Assembly: GCA_003134995.1 (NCBI GenBank)
Contig: PLDC01000004.1
Location: 8,589-72,588, forward strand
Direction of reading: 5' to 3'
Source of the DNA: Acidobacteriaceae bacterium
Lineage (GTDB): Bacteria > Acidobacteriota > Terriglobia > Terriglobales > Acidobacteriaceae
Length of the DNA stretch: 64,000 bases
The translations under genes and the position numbers were made by a program. Each line of letters begins with the position of its first letter. The first letter of the stretch is position 1. Of this stretch, positions 16,434 through 23,898 are shown piece by piece. The notes under the pieces were generated by a model that had not been told where the DNA came from, searched no databases, and was given only the letters and a program-made list of their open reading frames with translations.

Positions 16434-16589
16434 GGATATTATTACCGTTAGCGGGAAATTCCTCGCAAGATCTAGATGTCAAAGAGCTTAGATACTAAGT
16501 TCTTTAGAAACAGGAACTTAGCGGAGCCACGAATTGGCTTGTGCCGACCGTTACGGCCTCGACCATCATTGCGCAAGTTTGGTATGCGG

Positions 16590-16624
16590 CGCAAGGTCAG
16601 ATGTCACAATGGGCCTGTGGAAAA
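16590..16624 (+). repeat. 35-bp dispersed repeat, copy 2
   Basis: CGCAAGGTCAGATGTCACAA followed by TGGGCCTGTGGAAAA. It matches the minus strand at 3697-3731 with two differences. It sits between the transposase gene and the next TA locus. Confidence 0.75.
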
Positions 16625-16663
16625 CTTTTTCAGCTGCTTGGGTCCCTGTGCTCGGTGAACTTG

Positions 16664-16735
16664 CTCAATGCACTTACGGTGTCGCAACGGCCCCCGTGAA
16701 ACGCGCTTGCCGCTCTGCGCTTCTCGTTGGGGCCG
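16664..16735 (+). repeat. Imperfect direct repeat flanking the TA locus, left copy
   Basis: It contains CAATGCACTTACGGTGTCGC and, after a gap, GCTCTGCGCTTCTCGTTGGG. Both blocks recur in order at 17575-17635 beyond the antitoxin gene, with a 14-bp shorter centre. Confidence 0.6.
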
Positions 16736-16764
16736 CGATTCACGCTAATTGCAGATATTTCTTC

Positions 16765-16794
16765 TTGACGTTTATATAGTGATATCACTATACT
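16765..16794 (+). promoter_or_regulatory. Promoter with palindromic operator for the TA locus
   Basis: TTGACG and TATACT are separated by 18 bp. The spacer and part of the -10 are occupied by TATAGTGATATCACTATA (16775-16792), a perfect 18-bp palindrome. A repressor bound there would block polymerase; the XRE-type antitoxin encoded downstream is the obvious candidate. Confidence 0.75.
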
Positions 16795-16803
16795 GCAACC
16801 AGC

Positions 16804-17173
16804 TTGCCTAATAATCCACCGCTCAAACCGGTGATCTGGATTGGAACAAGCCTTAAGAATCTCCGGGAATTTCCTCCACCCGTGCAGGACCACATGGGCT
16901 ATGCATTATATGTGGCTCAATCCGGTAGCAAGCATGGAGGACGCCAAGGTTTTGAGGGGTTTCGGCGGAGCAGGCGTGTTGGAAGTGATCAAGGACTATC
17001 GCGGAGATACTTTCCGCGCCGTCTACACCCTGAAATACTCCGGCAGAGTTTATGTTCTGCATGCTTTCCAGAAAAAATCGAAGAGTGGAAGGCAAACTCC
17101 GGGCCGGGACATCGAGTTAGTCAAGCAAAGATTCCGTGAGGCCGAGCAGATGGCAAGAGAGGGCCAGCAATGA
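16804..17173 (+). pseudogene. Gp49/HigB-type toxin gene, frameshifted
   Basis: The first part (KPVIWIGTSLKNLREFPPPV, then GYALYVAQSGSKH) and the second part (EDAKVLRGFGGAGVLEVIKD, then FRAVYTLKYSGRVYVLHAFQ and KKSK) together make a full Gp49-like RelE-superfamily toxin, but lie in different frames. The switch falls near 16936-16940, where removing one G from CATGGAGGAC would restore H-E-D-A-K. The expected initiator before KPVIWIG reads CTC, leaving only a TTG at 16804. The toxin is probably inactive unless frameshifting or a sequencing error is involved. The stop overlaps the antitoxin start (ATGA). Confidence 0.8.
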
Positions 17174-17493
17174 GCAGCAAACAAAGCTATGAAAGTGGAA
17201 GCGGGAATGTCTTTAAGGACATTGGTGTGCCGAACGCCGAGGAGCATTTGGTTAAGGCACAGCTGGTTTTCAAGATTGACACAATCCTGAAGAAGCGGGG
17301 CCTCAAACAGGTAGAAGCCGCGGAATTGTTCGGGGTCCGCCAGCCCGATGTCTCCAAGCTGCTGCGCGGCGAGTTCCGCCAGTTCTCGGTGGAACGCCTG
17401 CTGCGCTTCCTGGTGGCGCTTGATCACGATGTGGAGATTGTGGTGAAGCCGCATCGGGAACGGAAGAGTGCGGCAGCGCTACAAGTTTTTTAA
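17170..17493 (+). CDS. XRE-family antitoxin
   Basis: A 107-residue protein with the helix-turn-helix LKQVEAAELFGVRQPDVSKL then LRGEFRQFSVERLLRFLVAL, typical of antitoxins partnered with Gp49-like toxins (HigA2-like). The N-terminal NVFKDIGVPNAEEHLVKAQL is also family-typical. It is intact although its partner is frameshifted. It presumably binds the palindrome in the upstream promoter. Translation is coupled to the toxin frame by an ATGA overlap. Confidence 0.85.
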   Translation: MSSKQSYESGSGNVFKDIGVPNAEEHLVKAQLVFKIDTILKKRGLKQVEAAELFGVRQPDVSKLLRGEFRQFSVERLLRFLVALDHDVEIVVKPHRERKSAAALQVF

Positions 17494-17574
17494 AGAACGG
17501 AACACTCCGTCTCTCCCCGATTTTCCCAGGATGAGGAGGACGGGATGAAGGCCCCGTGCGCGATGAACCTGCGG

Positions 17575-17635
17575 CAATGCAGTGACGGTGTCGCGACCGC
17601 GGGGGACCGTGCTCTGCGCTTCTCTTTGGGTTGCG
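17575..17635 (+). repeat. Imperfect direct repeat flanking the TA locus, right copy
   Basis: CAATGCAGTGACGGTGTCGC and GCTCTGCGCTTCTCTTTGGG match the left copy at 16664-16735. The repeats bracket about 0.85 kb holding the operator, toxin and antitoxin. Confidence 0.6.
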
Positions 17636-17714
17636 GTGCAAAGTTGTTGCTAGGAGCGAACTGTCCCACTCCAAGCCAAAACTAGGCCTAAGCGGGCCGC
17701 GCATCCAGTCCTCC

Positions 17715-18068
17715 CTAGATCTGATCGAGGATTTTCGAGGCTTCGTTTACTTTCTTGTCAATGTCAAGAGCGGCTCTACGAGCCCGCTCCCAAAGCTCCT
17801 CGAGTGGTTCCCACTGCTGGTCGTTATCTCGGTCGGTCTCGGGGTCGGGCTCAACGGCCCTCATCCTGAAAATGGTCGCGCCCGCGCTGTCGGTCATCTC
17901 AAGCTTTCGAAAGTTTGACGCCCCCTTCTCTACCTGAAAAGTGAACCCACCCTCTAACACGCACACGAAGATGTCAGCCTCGTATGTGCCTTTCCACACA
18001 ACCTTGTTCTCGCGGGTTCGAGTGAGCAACTTCGTCACCAGCGGGATGAAGTCAGAATTGCTAGGCAT
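17715..18068 (-). CDS. Hypothetical protein, second gene of a pair
   Basis: A 117-residue soluble protein beginning MPSNSDFIPLVTKLLTRTRE, with a beta-rich middle (KVVWKGTYEADIFVCVLEGG) and an acidic, Trp-containing helix (DNDQQWEPLEELWERARRA). The ATG at 18068 has GAAAGGA upstream and begins 2 bp after the previous gene's stop. No family recognised. The tight spacing implies a two-gene operon with the membrane protein upstream. Confidence 0.6.
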   Translation of the reverse strand: MPSNSDFIPLVTKLLTRTRENKVVWKGTYEADIFVCVLEGGFTFQVEKGASNFRKLEMTDSAGATIFRMRAVEPDPETDRDNDQQWEPLEELWERARRAALDIDKKVNEASKILDQI

Positions 18069-18070
18069 TA

Positions 18071-18538
18071 CTAGTCCTTTCTTGTCTCCACTTCCGAAAA
18101 CAAAGTACCTGCGCGTTTGCCCAGTGTTTCGAGAACTGAGTGAGATATTTTCAGTAGTTTCTGCTTCTGTTGTGCGTTCTCTGGAGGGCCGTTCGTCGAC
18201 AGGGATCGGGATATGACACCGATCTGCGCGTAGGCCTCGTCGTATGCAATTACCTCGTCCTCGGGGATCAAACTCTTCCACCGCTGGGCAGCGACGCTCA
18301 TGGCGGCCATCAGATCACGAGCGCGGACGCAAGCGGAGTCTACCTGGTCCATTTCAACGTGACCCAGAAACTCATTCGCAATGACTGCGATTTTCTTGAA
18401 CTCCTCCGCGGCATTATCCATCCTGATTGCGGCACGCGCCTCGCGGGCGGCGGTACGAGCCTGTTTAGCGACGATTAGGGTCCAGACGGTCAGGCCCAGA
18501 CCGACGATACCAGCCGTACCCGCGATGATGTCGAACAT
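18071..18538 (-). CDS. Hypothetical protein with N-terminal membrane helix
   Basis: A 155-residue protein starting MFDIIAGTAGIVGLGLTVWT; residues 3-25 form one membrane helix. The rest is a long helical cytoplasmic region (KQARTAAREARAAIR, ANEFLGHVEMDQVDSACVRA). Earlier in-frame starts exist, but the ATG at 18538 gives the best N-terminus and follows an A/G-rich stretch. No family recognised. The architecture, a membrane anchor plus helical domain encoded next to a small soluble protein, recalls many uncharacterised accessory pairs. Confidence 0.6.
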   Translation of the reverse strand: MFDIIAGTAGIVGLGLTVWTLIVAKQARTAAREARAAIRMDNAAEEFKKIAVIANEFLGHVEMDQVDSACVRARDLMAAMSVAAQRWKSLIPEDEVIAYDEAYAQIGVISRSLSTNGPPENAQQKQKLLKISHSVLETLGKRAGTLFSEVETRKD

Positions 18539-18943
18539 GCTTTTCTTTTGAGGGCAGGCGGAATGATACGCCTCGTTGCTCTGAATTTCCACACCCGCCG
18601 GACGACAGTCGGTGCCCACCCAGGCCCCGTTTTGGCTTGAGTGGGAATGCTCATGTGTCACGGACTTAGTCCAGCGAGCAAACTAGGTTGTCTTCATGCC
18701 GTGGGGACTAACGCGTTTTCGCGACGGTGGACATGCGAGCGGGCCTAGCGCCTGATACGCGCCAAGGCGTCCCACGATGCTGACTGCGCGGAGAGAGTTC
18801 CCTGAGGCAGCACAGGAGGCACCAGCAGTGCAGGGGTCCTTCGACTGCGAAACTGCTTCGCTTTTCGCGAAGCAGTTTCTTCGCTCAGGATGACAGGGCT
18901 GATGGACACTTGGCGAATACGCGCAGTGCGGAGCTTCCGCACG
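18539..18943. other. Intergenic region with a strong hairpin
   Basis: About 400 bp without a supported gene. It includes a 13-bp perfect stem at 18849-18879 (GAAACTGCTTCGC, loop TTTTC, GCGAAGCAGTTTC) inside a repeat-like unit CCTTCGACTGC ... GCTCAGGATGACAGG. No T-tract follows, so it is more likely a dispersed palindromic repeat than a terminator. Confidence 0.5.
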
Positions 18944-19924
18944 CTACGGCTCGGCCGCTTCAATTTCCTGAGTTAGCTTTGCGGGGTTTGTTTTCTTTGG
19001 CGTGGTTGTGATTACCACTACGCTTACTAGCACGAAGAGAGTTCCTATAACTGTTCTGGGGCCTAGGGCTTCGGCGGCTAGAAAATATCCTAGGATGACT
19101 GCTACTACTGGGTTTACGTAGGCGTAGGTTCCTACTTTGGTGGGGGCTTCGTGGTGGATTAGCCAGACGTAGGCGGTGAAGGCTACGATGGAGCCGGCTA
19201 CGATTAGGTAGGCTAGCGCTAGCCACGCTCGGGCTGAGACTTGTTGCGCATGGAAGTTGTGGAACTCGCCGAATGTGGCTGCGGCTAGGAGGAGCAGGAT
19301 TCCTCCTACTAGCATTTGCGCGCCGGAGCTCATTACTTTTGATTGTGGCAAGGTCAGCTTGCGCGAGAGGACTGAGGCTAGCGACCAACTGATCGCGCCT
19401 AGGACCAGGGCTAGCGCTCCGGAGCTTTCGATGGGAGCGTCGCCGAAGCTTACCGAGCGGCTTACCAGGACTGCTACTCCTGCTAGACCTACTAAGAGCG
19501 CGATGCCAAGGCGGAAGGTTAGCTGCTGCGTGCGCAGGATTAGAATTTCGGCTAGCGCGGTGAAGACTGGGATGGTCGCCATCATGACCGCTGTGATTCC
19601 AGAGGGGACGCGCTGCTCGGCCCAGAAGACGCATCCGTAGTCGACTAAAAAGATCAGTACGGCTAGCAGCGTTGCGGACGCCCACTCGCGGCGGGTGGGT
19701 TGGGCCGTGCCTGTGGCGCGCATCCAGGCGTAGAGTATGGCGCCGGCGGTTAGGAAGCGGACTCCGGCCAGGAGGAATGGCGGGACTTCTCGCACGCCGA
19801 TGCGGATTGCTAAGAAGGTTGATCCCCAGACGAAATAGATTATTGCGAAGGCTAGGAGGAGCTTCCAGCGTTGGGGTTTGGGCGTCGCTTCCATTTGGAG
19901 TTGTGGCGAGCGGTAAAGGCTCAC
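18944..19924 (-). CDS. EamA-family transporter (drug/metabolite transporter superfamily)
   Basis: A 326-residue inner-membrane protein with about ten hydrophobic segments in two EamA repeats. N-terminal LLAFAIIYFVWGSTFLAIRI and GVREVPPFLLAGVRFLTAGA are characteristic; the second half has SARAWLALAYLIVAGSIVAF and EAPTKVGTYAYVNPVVAVIL. Such proteins usually export small metabolites; the substrate is unknown. An internal Met at 19894 (MEATPKPQRW) is an alternative start. Base usage is odd: I count 15 CTAG tetramers, mostly as CTA Leu codons before G, unlike neighbours. Confidence 0.9.
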   Translation of the reverse strand: MSLYRSPQLQMEATPKPQRWKLLLAFAIIYFVWGSTFLAIRIGVREVPPFLLAGVRFLTAGAILYAWMRATGTAQPTRREWASATLLAVLIFLVDYGCVFWAEQRVPSGITAVMMATIPVFTALAEILILRTQQLTFRLGIALLVGLAGVAVLVSRSVSFGDAPIESSGALALVLGAISWSLASVLSRKLTLPQSKVMSSGAQMLVGGILLLLAAATFGEFHNFHAQQVSARAWLALAYLIVAGSIVAFTAYVWLIHHEAPTKVGTYAYVNPVVAVILGYFLAAEALGPRTVIGTLFVLVSVVVITTTPKKTNPAKLTQEIEAAEP

Positions 19925-20030
19925 TTCTGCTTAGATCAATGGCGGGGAGGTGCGGAAGCAGTTTTACGTATTAAAACTTTTTATGGCGGTGAATACTGGT
20001 GGGAAGCCCTCGCACCTCTGCGGTACATCA

Positions 20031-20064
20031 CTTCTTACTTCTTACTTCTTACTTCTTATTTCTT
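20031..20064. repeat. Heptamer tandem repeat (TTACTTC)
   Basis: CTTCTTACTTCTTACTTCTT continues for about 4.5 units of 7 bp, overlapping the 3' end of the NTF2-like gene. It belongs to a class of 7-bp tandem arrays seen at several other intergenic sites here. Confidence 0.6.
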
Positions 20065-20532
20065 CAGCAGGCTGGTGTGGCTGGCTACACATTGCCAGCG
20101 GCCTTCAGTGAATACCCAGGTGTCGGTGAATCGTCCGAAGTGGTCGTACGGCTTGCCGTGGTAGATTCCTTTGGTGTGGTAGATGCCGACGACCACGGCT
20201 GAGTCGGCGTACATGCTGACTTTCACGTCCTGAATCGTCACGCTGTCAGGCTTGAACTGAGGATCTTTGACGTCGGCGAGGAACTTGCTTTTATCGCTGA
20301 CTTCACCATCGTATTCAGTGTTGACGAACTGGCTGCCGATCATGGAATCGAGTGCGCGAGCGTCGCGATTCACCTGAGCTTCGTTCCAGAGGTGCTCCAT
20401 CACAAGAAGCTTGGTTTCCTGGGAGTTGTCTTTCGATCTCTGGGCAGCGGCCTGACCTATGGAAGCGATAGTCAGCAGCACGCAATAGCATGTAACACGA
20501 AGCATGAGCTTGCACGGCCGCGACATCCCCAC
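20056..20532 (-). CDS. Secreted NTF2-like (DUF4440/SnoaL-type) protein
   Basis: A 158-residue protein with a signal peptide (MLRVTCYCVLLTIASIGQAA, cut near AAAQ). The mature part is a SnoaL/NTF2-like cone: LLVMEHLWNEAQVNRDARAL, DSMIGSQFVNTEYDGEVSDK, SVTIQDVKVSMYADSAVVVG and RFTDTWVFTEGRWQCVASH. Such domains bind small ligands or act as unspecialised enzymes; no function is assigned. It stands alone between the EamA transporter and fabH. Confidence 0.8.
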   Translation of the reverse strand: MGMSRPCKLMLRVTCYCVLLTIASIGQAAAQRSKDNSQETKLLVMEHLWNEAQVNRDARALDSMIGSQFVNTEYDGEVSDKSKFLADVKDPQFKPDSVTIQDVKVSMYADSAVVVGIYHTKGIYHGKPYDHFGRFTDTWVFTEGRWQCVASHTSLLKK

Positions 20533-20746
20533 GTGAGGCGGCGTTTGGGAAAGGATAACAACCGGGTGCGGGCGGAGGCTAGTGAAACGGGTGCGGGGGC
20601 GTTACGAACGTCATGGAACGCGAGATCTCGCGTAGAGGATTAGTTCGATAAGGAAGCGATCCAAACGCGCGATTATTGCGTCGCAAAAAACGCGACGCTT
20701 CGCGCGGATCCTTCACTGCGCAAAAAACGCTTGTTCAGGATGACAA

Positions 20747-21751
20747 TCAAAACGCCCAGCGTAGTAACGTTGCGCCTACGGTGAAGCCTGCGCCTACTGA
20801 GGCCATTAGGACGAGACTTCCCTTCTTCAGCTTGCCATCTTCTATGGCTGTGTTCATGGCTAGCGGGATCGTTCCCGCAGTGGTGTTGCCGTAGCGCTCG
20901 ATGTTGACGATCACGCTTTCGGGGCGCAGGCCTAGGCGCTCGGCGGTGGCGTTGATGATGCGCAGGTTGGCTTGATGCGGGATGAAGGCGTCGATATCAG
21001 CGCCTGTCAGGCCGTTGCGTTCGAGCAGCTTCAGGCAGGCTTCGGTTTGCTTGCGCACGGCGAACTTGAAGACTTGCTGGCCGTCCTGGTGGACGTAATG
21101 CATTTTCTTGTCGACGGTTTCCCGCGTGGACGGATTGAGGCTGCCGCCGCCGGGCATTTGCAGAAAGCATCCGCCGGAGCCGTCGATCTCGTTGATAAAA
21201 TCGATCAGTCCTACGGAATCGTCTTCGGCGGGTTCGAGAATTACGGCGCCTGCTCCGTCGCCGAAGATTACGCAGGTGGCGCGGTCGGTGTAATCGATGA
21301 TGGAAGACATTACGTCTGCGCCGATGACGAGGACTCGCTTGTGGGTGCCGCTGGCGATGAATTGCGCTCCCGTGTTCACGGCGAAGATGAAAGCGGAACA
21401 GGCGGCGGAGAGATCGAATCCCCAGACGCCTTGAGCGCCTAGTTTGTGCTGAACCAGGCACGCGGTCGAGGGGAAGAACATGTCGGGCGTGACCGTGCCA
21501 ACGATGATGGCGTCGATGTCGCTGGCGGCGAGGCCGCGCTGGGCCAGCGCCTTCTTGGCGGCTTCGACTGCTAGATCGCTGGTGGCTACTCCTTTTTCAA
21601 CGATGTGGCGCTCGTGAATGCCGACGCGAGCGAGAATCCAGTCGTTGGAAGTGTCGACCATTTTTTCGAGGTCGGCGTTGGTGAGCAGTTTGGGCGGCAC
21701 ATAGGTGCCGAGGGCGCTGATTTTAGCTCTGACGCGAACGGGAGTGGTCAA
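20747..21751 (-). CDS. fabH: 3-oxoacyl-ACP synthase III
   Basis: A 334-residue KAS III that condenses an acyl-CoA with malonyl-ACP to start fatty acid synthesis. The catalytic triad is present: Cys in [15 protein letters not shown], His in [19 protein letters not shown] and Asn in [14 protein letters not shown]. The N-terminus [20 protein letters not shown] and the closing [19 protein letters not shown] match FabH. It stands apart from other fab genes; plsX and acpP are not in the window. Confidence 0.95.
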   Translation of the reverse strand: MTTPVRVRAKISALGTYVPPKLLTNADLEKMVDTSNDWILARVGIHERHIVEKGVATSDLAVEAAKKALAQRGLAASDIDAIIVGTVTPDMFFPSTACLVQHKLGAQGVWGFDLSAACSAFIFAVNTGAQFIASGTHKRVLVIGADVMSSIIDYTDRATCVIFGDGAGAVILEPAEDDSVGLIDFINEIDGSGGCFLQMPGGGSLNPSTRETVDKKMHYVHQDGQQVFKFAVRKQTEACLKLLERNGLTGADIDAFIPHQANLRIINATAERLGLRPESVIVNIERYGNTTAGTIPLAMNTAIEDGKLKKGSLVLMASVGAGFTVGATLLRWAF

Positions 21752-21805
21752 TGAATGCTCCTGAATATTAAGACACAGTATTTTGCAGGATTGGGAGCAG
21801 AAAGT

Positions 21806-22288
21806 CTAACGCTGAAAGCTGGGCGCGGGGATTTGATCGGGGTCGATTTGCGATTGCAGCCAGGCGAGAGCATGTTCGAGCCATTCTGGATCTTCGGAAG
21901 CATCGATGTAGCGCTCGAAGCGGTATACGCCGGAATCCTTTGCCAGTTGCCGGAATTGATTGGTGATAGCCGTAGTTTTTAGAATTACGGCGGAGCGCTG
22001 AAGGCCGCTGTCTTTGAAGAGGCGCTGGCCGTCGAGGATGACGGCTCGAGCTTCGGGGCCGAGCGGCAGAAGATATCTCATGTCGACGATTACGCCGAAG
22101 GAACGACCTTTGCGAACGGCCAACGCTCTTTCGCTATCGCGGAGCCAGCGATGAAGTTCCTCCGCGTAGATGGTGCCGCTGAAAGTCAGGGTGAAGCCAT
22201 GCACCTGTTTCGATTTTGGTACATGGCGCACTGAACTGGAGCAGTGCAGACAGCCGCTGCCGATCTTCTCCTCGAATTCTGCCTTCAT
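21806..22288 (-). CDS. STAS/SpoIIAA-like protein
   Basis: A 160-residue soluble protein. VHGFTLTFSGTIYAEELHRW, FGVIVDMRYLLPLGPEARAV and QRSAVILKTTAITNQFRQLA follow the alternating strand-helix plan of SpoIIAA-like STAS relatives; DGQRLFKDSGLQ supports it. A Cys pair (CLHC) lies near the N-terminus. Another STAS-like protein is encoded just upstream on the same strand. Partner proteins such as anti-sigma kinases are not nearby, so the target is unknown. Confidence 0.6.
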   Translation of the reverse strand: MKAEFEEKIGSGCLHCSSSVRHVPKSKQVHGFTLTFSGTIYAEELHRWLRDSERALAVRKGRSFGVIVDMRYLLPLGPEARAVILDGQRLFKDSGLQRSAVILKTTAITNQFRQLAKDSGVYRFERYIDASEDPEWLEHALAWLQSQIDPDQIPAPSFQR

Positions 22289-22370
22289 TTCTATCGGCCG
22301 GATAAGGCTGAAGCTTTAGGGAAAACGGATGCGGCTGTCTGGCCAGTTCATGAAATGAAGCCGATGCGAA

Positions 22371-22646
22371 TCAGGCGGCGCGGTAGGCTGATTCGTGTTG
22401 CATCCATTCACGAACAAAATTCGGGCAGGCTACCATGCCAAAATCACGGCCTTCGCCTCCCATGAGATAGCCGAGGGCAACACGATCCAGTTCGGCGAGA
22501 TGGTTGAGGTTCAGCAGAGGCCATAGGCCGCAGTGGATGGCTGAGGCTACGAGTTGATCGAGATAGGTGAGATGTCCTTTAGAGAGACTGCCGGAAACGT
22601 AGATGGTGACGGTTGGGGCGACTGGTTTTGATGAAAGATTGCGCAC
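22371..22646 (-). CDS. STAS-domain protein (anti-anti-sigma-like)
   Basis: A 91-residue STAS domain: VTIYVSGSLSKGHLTYLDQL, GLWPLLNLNHLAELDRVALG and FGMVACPNFVREWMQHE line up with strand-helix-strand elements of anti-sigma factor antagonists. The serine that kinases usually modify (DxSG) is replaced by ELDRVALG, so regulation by phosphorylation is doubtful. It is a likely partner in signalling with the STAS-like gene that follows. Confidence 0.6.
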   Translation of the reverse strand: MRNLSSKPVAPTVTIYVSGSLSKGHLTYLDQLVASAIHCGLWPLLNLNHLAELDRVALGYLMGGEGRDFGMVACPNFVREWMQHESAYRAA

Positions 22647-22790
22647 GTCTCTGACCCTCGAATTTGGAATGAGTGAAGCTGTTATCCAGAGACGAAGGGA
22701 AATCGGGATTCTTGCGCAAAGAGTTGTAAAGAGTTGTCAAAGCCAGGCGGCGGGTTTGAGGAGTAAAGCTGCGGAGGGTGGAAAAAAATA

Positions 22791-22896
22791 AGCCAGGCAC
22801 CGGGACCTCACTGCACACGCAAGAGCCCGTTACCGTTGCTTCCTTCCGGACCTGGCGGGGTTGGCGAGAGTACGTCGCGTGAGACCGATGCCTGAC
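22791..22896 (-). ncRNA. ffs: Bacterial signal recognition particle RNA (4.5S)
   Basis: The minus strand holds the conserved apical hairpin CGCCAGGTCCGGAAGGAAGC followed by AACGG, the Ffh-binding site with its GGAA tetraloop. The ends pair: CAGGCATCGG and CTCAC near the 5' end with GTGAG and CCGGTGCCTG near the 3' end. TTATTTTTTTCC follows as a terminator. TGATAAAAT (22904-22912) just upstream is an extended -10. The RNA acts with Ffh and FtsY (also in this window) in membrane targeting. Confidence 0.95.
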
Positions 22897-23113
22897 TGGA
22901 AAGATTTTATCACTATACTTCGGATTGTTCCCGGTGGTGGAACTGCCCGACGGTATCGAACCCGGCTGGAAAAATCTGGCGTAGGTCAACCATGTGTTAC
23001 CTGATTGGCTGGACGGTGCCCTGAACTCGTCGACCTCTCAAAGCCCCTTCTTCAAAAAAGAGGCGGCTTGAGTTCAAGACCTCCCAGAAAGTATTAACCA
23101 CTCAACGCCGAAA
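22897..23113. other. Intergenic region upstream of the SRP RNA
   Basis: About 215 bp containing the SRP RNA promoter. A 12-bp inverted repeat near 23042-23070 (CCCCTTCTTC, AAAAA, GAGGCGG) is weak. No gene supported. Confidence 0.4.
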
Positions 23114-23338
23114 CTATTCACAGCGTTTTTCGCATGCGACATACAGGTCGAAACACTCTCCTATGCAAGTACCAACGCCGTGGCAGGCAGCTCCGCAAGC
23201 CTGAAGCGCGGCCTCGCACTCCTGCAAGCATGTTTCTCCGTAGACCTTGGATGGAGCACGCAGGTAAGCCAGGGTGCCCGCCAAAAGAGCTAGCAGCACG
23301 AGTTTTCTTGCGATTTTATTTTGAGCGATACCCTTCAT
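23114..23338 (-). CDS. Small secreted cysteine-rich protein (four CX3C motifs)
   Basis: A 74-residue precursor. AAAGGAGAGG precedes the ATG at 23338. A signal peptide (residues 1 to about 35, KLVLLALLAGTLAYLRAPSK) ends near VYG-ET, leaving about 39 residues with eight Cys: C-X3-C, X6, C-X3-C, X5, C-X3-C, X6, C-X3-C (CLQEC, CGAAC, CIGEC, CEKRC). Paired CX3C motifs usually staple helical hairpins by disulfides. No family recognised. It follows a thioredoxin-like gene by 59 bp on the same strand, suggesting a redox partner. Confidence 0.75.
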   Translation of the reverse strand: MKGIAQNKIARKLVLLALLAGTLAYLRAPSKVYGETCLQECEAALQACGAACHGVGTCIGECFDLYVACEKRCE

Positions 23339-23397
23339 AGTCCTCTCCTTTATATCCAACCATTACGGTCAGAACTTGTTTTCGATCCCGATAGCAA

Positions 23398-23898
23398 TCA
23401 CCGTAACGCAGCCATTACCTGTTCCTCGCGGTCCGCGGCTAGCTTGCCGACCCAAGCCTTTTGGACTTTTCCCCGCGCATCCACGATGAGCAAGGTCGGC
23501 GTACCCGCGACATCAATCTCGCCAAGAGAGCTTTGGAGAACATTCGGCAGGGGTACTCCCAGCCCCGTCAGATACGCTCGGCTGGAGTCAATCGGCTGGG
23601 GCAACACTGCCCAGGCCGGAACGCCGTGGCTGCTGGCATCGGTCAAGAGTCTCTTGTAAAAGGGTGCGCTCTCGCTGCAGAAATGGCATGTCGTGCTCAG
23701 CGCCAGAACGAGGGTGCGGTCAGCTTTCGACCAATCAACTCCAGCAAGCGTTACTCTTGCCCCAATTGCGGGCTCCCCGTTGTGTGCATTGCCGCGAGTA
23801 CTCAACAGTCTCTGAGCGGCCAATGCTACTACCATAATGAAGGCGCAAAGAATCGCGATGTTGGTTGCGACCTCCACGCGTTTCGCCCATGAATTCAT
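23398..23898 (-). CDS. Membrane-anchored thioredoxin-like (TlpA-type) protein
   Basis: A 166-residue protein. An N-terminal membrane helix (ATNIAILCAFIMVVALAAQR) anchors an extracytoplasmic domain with the redox motif STTCHFCSESAPFYKRLL (CXXC near residues 71-74), GVPLPNVLQ and the cis-Pro strand DVAGTPTLLIVDARGKVQ. The CHFC motif is unlike the usual CGPC or CPPC. Position and topology suggest oxidation, reduction or isomerisation of disulfides outside the membrane. The small cysteine-rich protein encoded next is a natural substrate candidate. Confidence 0.8.
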   Translation of the reverse strand: MNSWAKRVEVATNIAILCAFIMVVALAAQRLLSTRGNAHNGEPAIGARVTLAGVDWSKADRTLVLALSTTCHFCSESAPFYKRLLTDASSHGVPAWAVLPQPIDSSRAYLTGLGVPLPNVLQSSLGEIDVAGTPTLLIVDARGKVQKAWVGKLAADREEQVMAALR

